A stretch of 64,000 nucleotides of DNA, taken from the NCBI RefSeq assembly GCF_028607085.1, contig NZ_CP117411.1:2046001-2110000 (forward strand), in the 5' to 3' direction. Position 1 is the first letter of the stretch, and each line of letters begins with the position of its first letter. The notes beneath the pieces are model-generated. The model saw only the letters and a program-made list of their open reading frames with translations, was not told where the DNA came from and did not search any database. Source of the stretch: Sphingomonas naphthae. GTDB taxonomy: Bacteria > Pseudomonadota > Alphaproteobacteria > Sphingomonadales > Sphingomonadaceae. This document shows positions 62,224 through 64,000 of the stretch, piece after piece. A program made the translations under genes and the position numbers.

Positions 62224-63225
62224 TCAGATTAAGCCCGCCAGAGGGCTGGACGGATCGGCATAGCGCCGCTTGGCCATCCGCCCGGCGCGATAGGCCAGGC
62301 GGCCCGATTCCACCGCCAGCCGCATCGCTCGCGCCATCAGGATCGGGTCTTTCGCCTCGGCGATGGCGGTGTTCATCAGCACGCCGTCGCAGCCCAATTC
62401 CATCGCCGCCGCCGCATCGGAGGCGGTGCCGACACCGGCATCGACCAGCACGGGCAGGCTGGTGCCCTCCACGATCAGCCGGATGGTGACGGCGTTCTGG
62501 ATGCCGAGGCCCGATCCGATCGGCGCGCCCAGCGGCATGATCGCGACCGCGCCGGCATTTTCCAGCCGCTTCGCGCCGATGGGATCGTCGACGCAATAGA
62601 CCATCGGCTGGAAACCCTCTTTGGCGAGGACTTCGGTGGCGCGCAGCGTCTCGTGCATGTCGGGGTAGAGGGTCCGCGCCTCACCCAGCACCTCCAGCTT
62701 CACGAGGGTCCAGCCGCCGGCCTCGCGCGCCAGCCGCAGGGTGCGGATCGCGCTTTCGGCATCGAAACAACCGGCGGTGTTGGGCAGGTAGGTGATCTTC
62801 TTCGGGTCGATGAAGTCGGTCAGCATCGGCTGGTTGCGATCGGCGACGTTCACGCGGCGCACCGCCACGGTCACGATCTCCGCGCCCGATGCCTCGACCG
62901 CCGCCGCATTCTGGGCGAAGTCCTTATATTTGCCCGTGCCGACGATCAGCCGCGATCGGAAGGTCTTGCCCGCAACCGTCCAGCTGTCGTCGGCTGCGGC
63001 CACATGATCGCCGCCGCCGACGAAATGAACGATCTCCAGATCGTCGCCATCCTCGACCTTCACGTCGGCGAGCGTGGTGCGCGGCACGACCTCCAGGTTG
63101 CGCTCGACCGCGACCTTCTCGACCACCAGCCCCAGTTCGGCGACCAGCTCGGCGATGCTGATCCCGTCCGTCACGCGGCGATGTTCGCCGTTGAGGCGGA
63201 TGGAAAGCGTTCCGTCGGTGGTCAT
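62224..63225 (-). CDS. Fused sulfur carrier protein ThiS and thiazole synthase ThiG
   Basis: A 333-residue protein with ThiS at residues ~1-72 and ThiG from about residue 84. ThiS has the ubiquitin-like start [11 protein letters not shown] and ends [12 protein letters not shown]. ThiG has [30 protein letters not shown] with the Schiff-base Lys, [21 protein letters not shown] and [14 protein letters not shown]. ThiG makes the thiazole half of thiamine using sulfur carried on the C-terminal Gly of ThiS. In a fusion that Gly-Gly is followed by more protein, so how sulfur is carried is unclear. ATG 63225 has GGAGA 5 bases upstream; 63237 is an alternative. Confidence 0.92.
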   Translation of the reverse strand: MTTDGTLSIRLNGEHRRVTDGISIAELVAELGLVVEKVAVERNLEVVPRTTLADVKVEDGDDLEIVHFVGGGDHVAAADDSWTVAGKTFRSRLIVGTGKYKDFAQNAAAVEASGAEIVTVAVRRVNVADRNQPMLTDFIDPKKITYLPNTAGCFDAESAIRTLRLAREAGGWTLVKLEVLGEARTLYPDMHETLRATEVLAKEGFQPMVYCVDDPIGAKRLENAGAVAIMPLGAPIGSGLGIQNAVTIRLIVEGTSLPVLVDAGVGTASDAAAAMELGCDGVLMNTAIAEAKDPILMARAMRLAVESGRLAYRAGRMAKRRYADPSSPLAGLI

Positions 63226-63267
63226 TCGGGTCTCCATGGGCGTCGGCCGCGATGGCCGCCCCTCATC

Positions 63268-63296
63268 ATGTCTCGACTTGGCTCGCAACGAGCGGC
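63268..63296. repeat. Degenerate single arm of family B
   Basis: TCTCGACTTGGCTCGCAACG and AGCGG resemble one arm of the family B repeats with several changes and no opposite arm. It lies in the spacer between thiSG and aroQ. Confidence 0.45.
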
Positions 63297-63342
63297 TAGG
63301 TACGGCCGCGATATAGGTCAACTGCCAAGGAGCGGAACCCGC

Positions 63343-63783
63343 ATGAGCGATAAGCAGACGGTGTTCGTGCTCAACGGCCCCAACCTCAACCTGCTCGGCA
63401 TGCGCGAACCGCATATCTATGGCCACGACACGCTCGACGACATCGCCGCCATGCTGGAGGATCGCGGGGTGGAACTGGGCCTCGCGGTCGATCTGCGCCA
63501 GTCCAACCACGAGGGCCATCTGGTCGACTGGCTGCACGAGGCGCAGGCCGAGGGGGCGAAGGCGGTGCTGCTCAACGCCGGGGCCTTCACCCATACTTCG
63601 GTGGCGCTGTACGATGCGATCAAGGCTGTCACCGTGCCCGTGATCGAGGTGCATCTGTCGAACCCCCACGCGCGCGAGGCGTTTCGCCACAAGAGCTATG
63701 TCGGCATGGCCGCCAGGGGCACGATCGCCGGTTTCGGGCCGGCTTCGTATCTGCTCGCGCTGGACGCGGCCGCCAAGCTCTGA
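63343..63783 (+). CDS. aroQ: 3-dehydroquinate dehydratase, type II
   Basis: A 146-residue dodecameric type II dehydroquinase of the shikimate pathway. Family marks are [15 protein letters not shown] (Asn and the active Arg), [10 protein letters not shown] with the Tyr-containing lid, [31 protein letters not shown] and [18 protein letters not shown]. Length is typical. ATG 63343 has AAGGAG about 12 bases upstream and no overlapping gene on the left. accB follows 38 bases later on the same strand, the usual alphaproteobacterial order aroQ-accB-accC. Confidence 0.95.
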   Translation: MSDKQTVFVLNGPNLNLLGMREPHIYGHDTLDDIAAMLEDRGVELGLAVDLRQSNHEGHLVDWLHEAQAEGAKAVLLNAGAFTHTSVALYDAIKAVTVPVIEVHLSNPHAREAFRHKSYVGMAARGTIAGFGPASYLLALDAAAKL

Positions 63784-63821
63784 CATGGCCGCGCGCTTGA
63801 GAGTAACAGGAGGCCCGATCC

Positions 63822-64000
63822 ATGGCCGATAACATTGCCACCCCGATGCAGGTGGACCCGGAATTCATTCGCAAGCTGGCGCTGCTGCTCGACGAGACGC
63901 AGCTGACCGAAATCGAGGTCGAGGACGGCGACCGCAAGGTGCGCGTCGCGCGCAAGCCCGCGCAGGTCGTGGCCGGCGGCGCGATGCAGGCCGCCGCCCC
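63822..64000 (+). CDS. accB: Biotin carboxyl carrier protein of acetyl-CoA carboxylase, N-terminal part (3' end outside window)
   Basis: The first ~59 residues of [37 protein letters not shown], in pieces, is the typical N-terminal segment, followed by the start of the Ala/Pro linker. The biotin-attachment domain with its MKM motif would lie beyond the window. CAGGAGG 10 bases before ATG 63822 is a strong ribosome site. Place after aroQ supports the call. It carries CO2 from biotin carboxylase to the transferase in the first step of fatty-acid synthesis. Confidence 0.88.
   Translation, partial: MADNIATPMQVDPEFIRKLALLLDETQLTEIEVEDGDRKVRVARKPAQVVAGGAMQAAA

Noticed and set aside
63226-63342. 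Possible TPP riboswitch for thiSG
   Set aside because: No conserved CUGAGA or ACCUGAUC-type elements are seen in the short leader; a degenerate palindromic repeat arm is there instead.

Overview
The window is a GC-rich (about two thirds G+C), densely coded stretch of chromosome from an alphaproteobacterium. Gene content points to Sphingomonadales, probably a Sphingomonas-like organism. The pointers are an exopolysaccharide cluster with GumB-type export, a ChvI/ChvG-HprK-RapZ-EIIA-HPr block beside pckA, an Atp12 chaperone, Coq7, a cpoB-tilS-ftsH order, a fused ThiS-ThiG, and many short palindromic repeats. This assignment is inference from gene order and protein resemblance; no rRNA or tRNA gene was seen. 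No insertion sequence, prophage or CRISPR array was recognised.

Layout. (1) 1-7185: end of a surface-polysaccharide region, with a cut-off sugar-phosphate transferase, an export protein, an O-antigen ligase/polymerase-like protein, three acyltransferase-3 proteins and a 60-residue Cys-rich protein. (2) 7240-14677: ptsP (nitrogen-PTS enzyme I), a RodZ-like protein, then cpoB-tilS-ftsH. (3) 14842-18945: a large MmeI-like (type IIL) restriction-modification protein whose specificity region is much AT-richer than its surroundings, and a fourth acyltransferase. (4) 19066-25692: a compact same-strand run, ctpA-dsbB-coq7-secreted protein-crcB-RluA-type synthase-PaiB-like-HAD phosphatase-small membrane protein-atp12, with several 1-4 base overlaps. 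(5) 25793-32127: small genes, then a little-understood locus of a two-part GNAT protein, a winged-helix protein and a possible 45-residue protein on the minus strand facing a LysR regulator and an ATP-grasp-like protein. (6) 32132-44964: RNA helicase, TMEM175-type channel, SulP and dicarboxylate carriers, aminotransferase, M13 peptidase, and a one-piece NUDIX-DUF47 protein next to a Pit phosphate transporter. (7) 45006-52028: coaBC-dut-moeB-DsrE-like, sirtuin, PAS chemoreceptor-like protein, GNAT, diguanylate cyclase. (8) 52428-58633: pckA divergent from chvI-chvG-hprK-rapZ-EIIA-HPr. Enzyme I of this phosphorelay is the ptsP 50 kb away in the window. (9) 58719-64000: IorAB-type molybdenum oxidoreductase with a dihaem cytochrome, thiSG, aroQ and the start of accB.

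The most distinctive sequence feature is a set of at least six families of palindromic elements (roughly 30-160 bases). Most sit between genes, but two sit in frame inside essential-type genes: one near the N-terminus of tilS and one, a perfect 29-base inverted repeat, in the linker between the two catalytic domains of coaBC. Other points for follow-up are the NUDIX-DUF47 fusion, the GNAT/ATP-grasp locus, the AT-rich specificity region of the MmeI-like protein and the unclear start of chvG.
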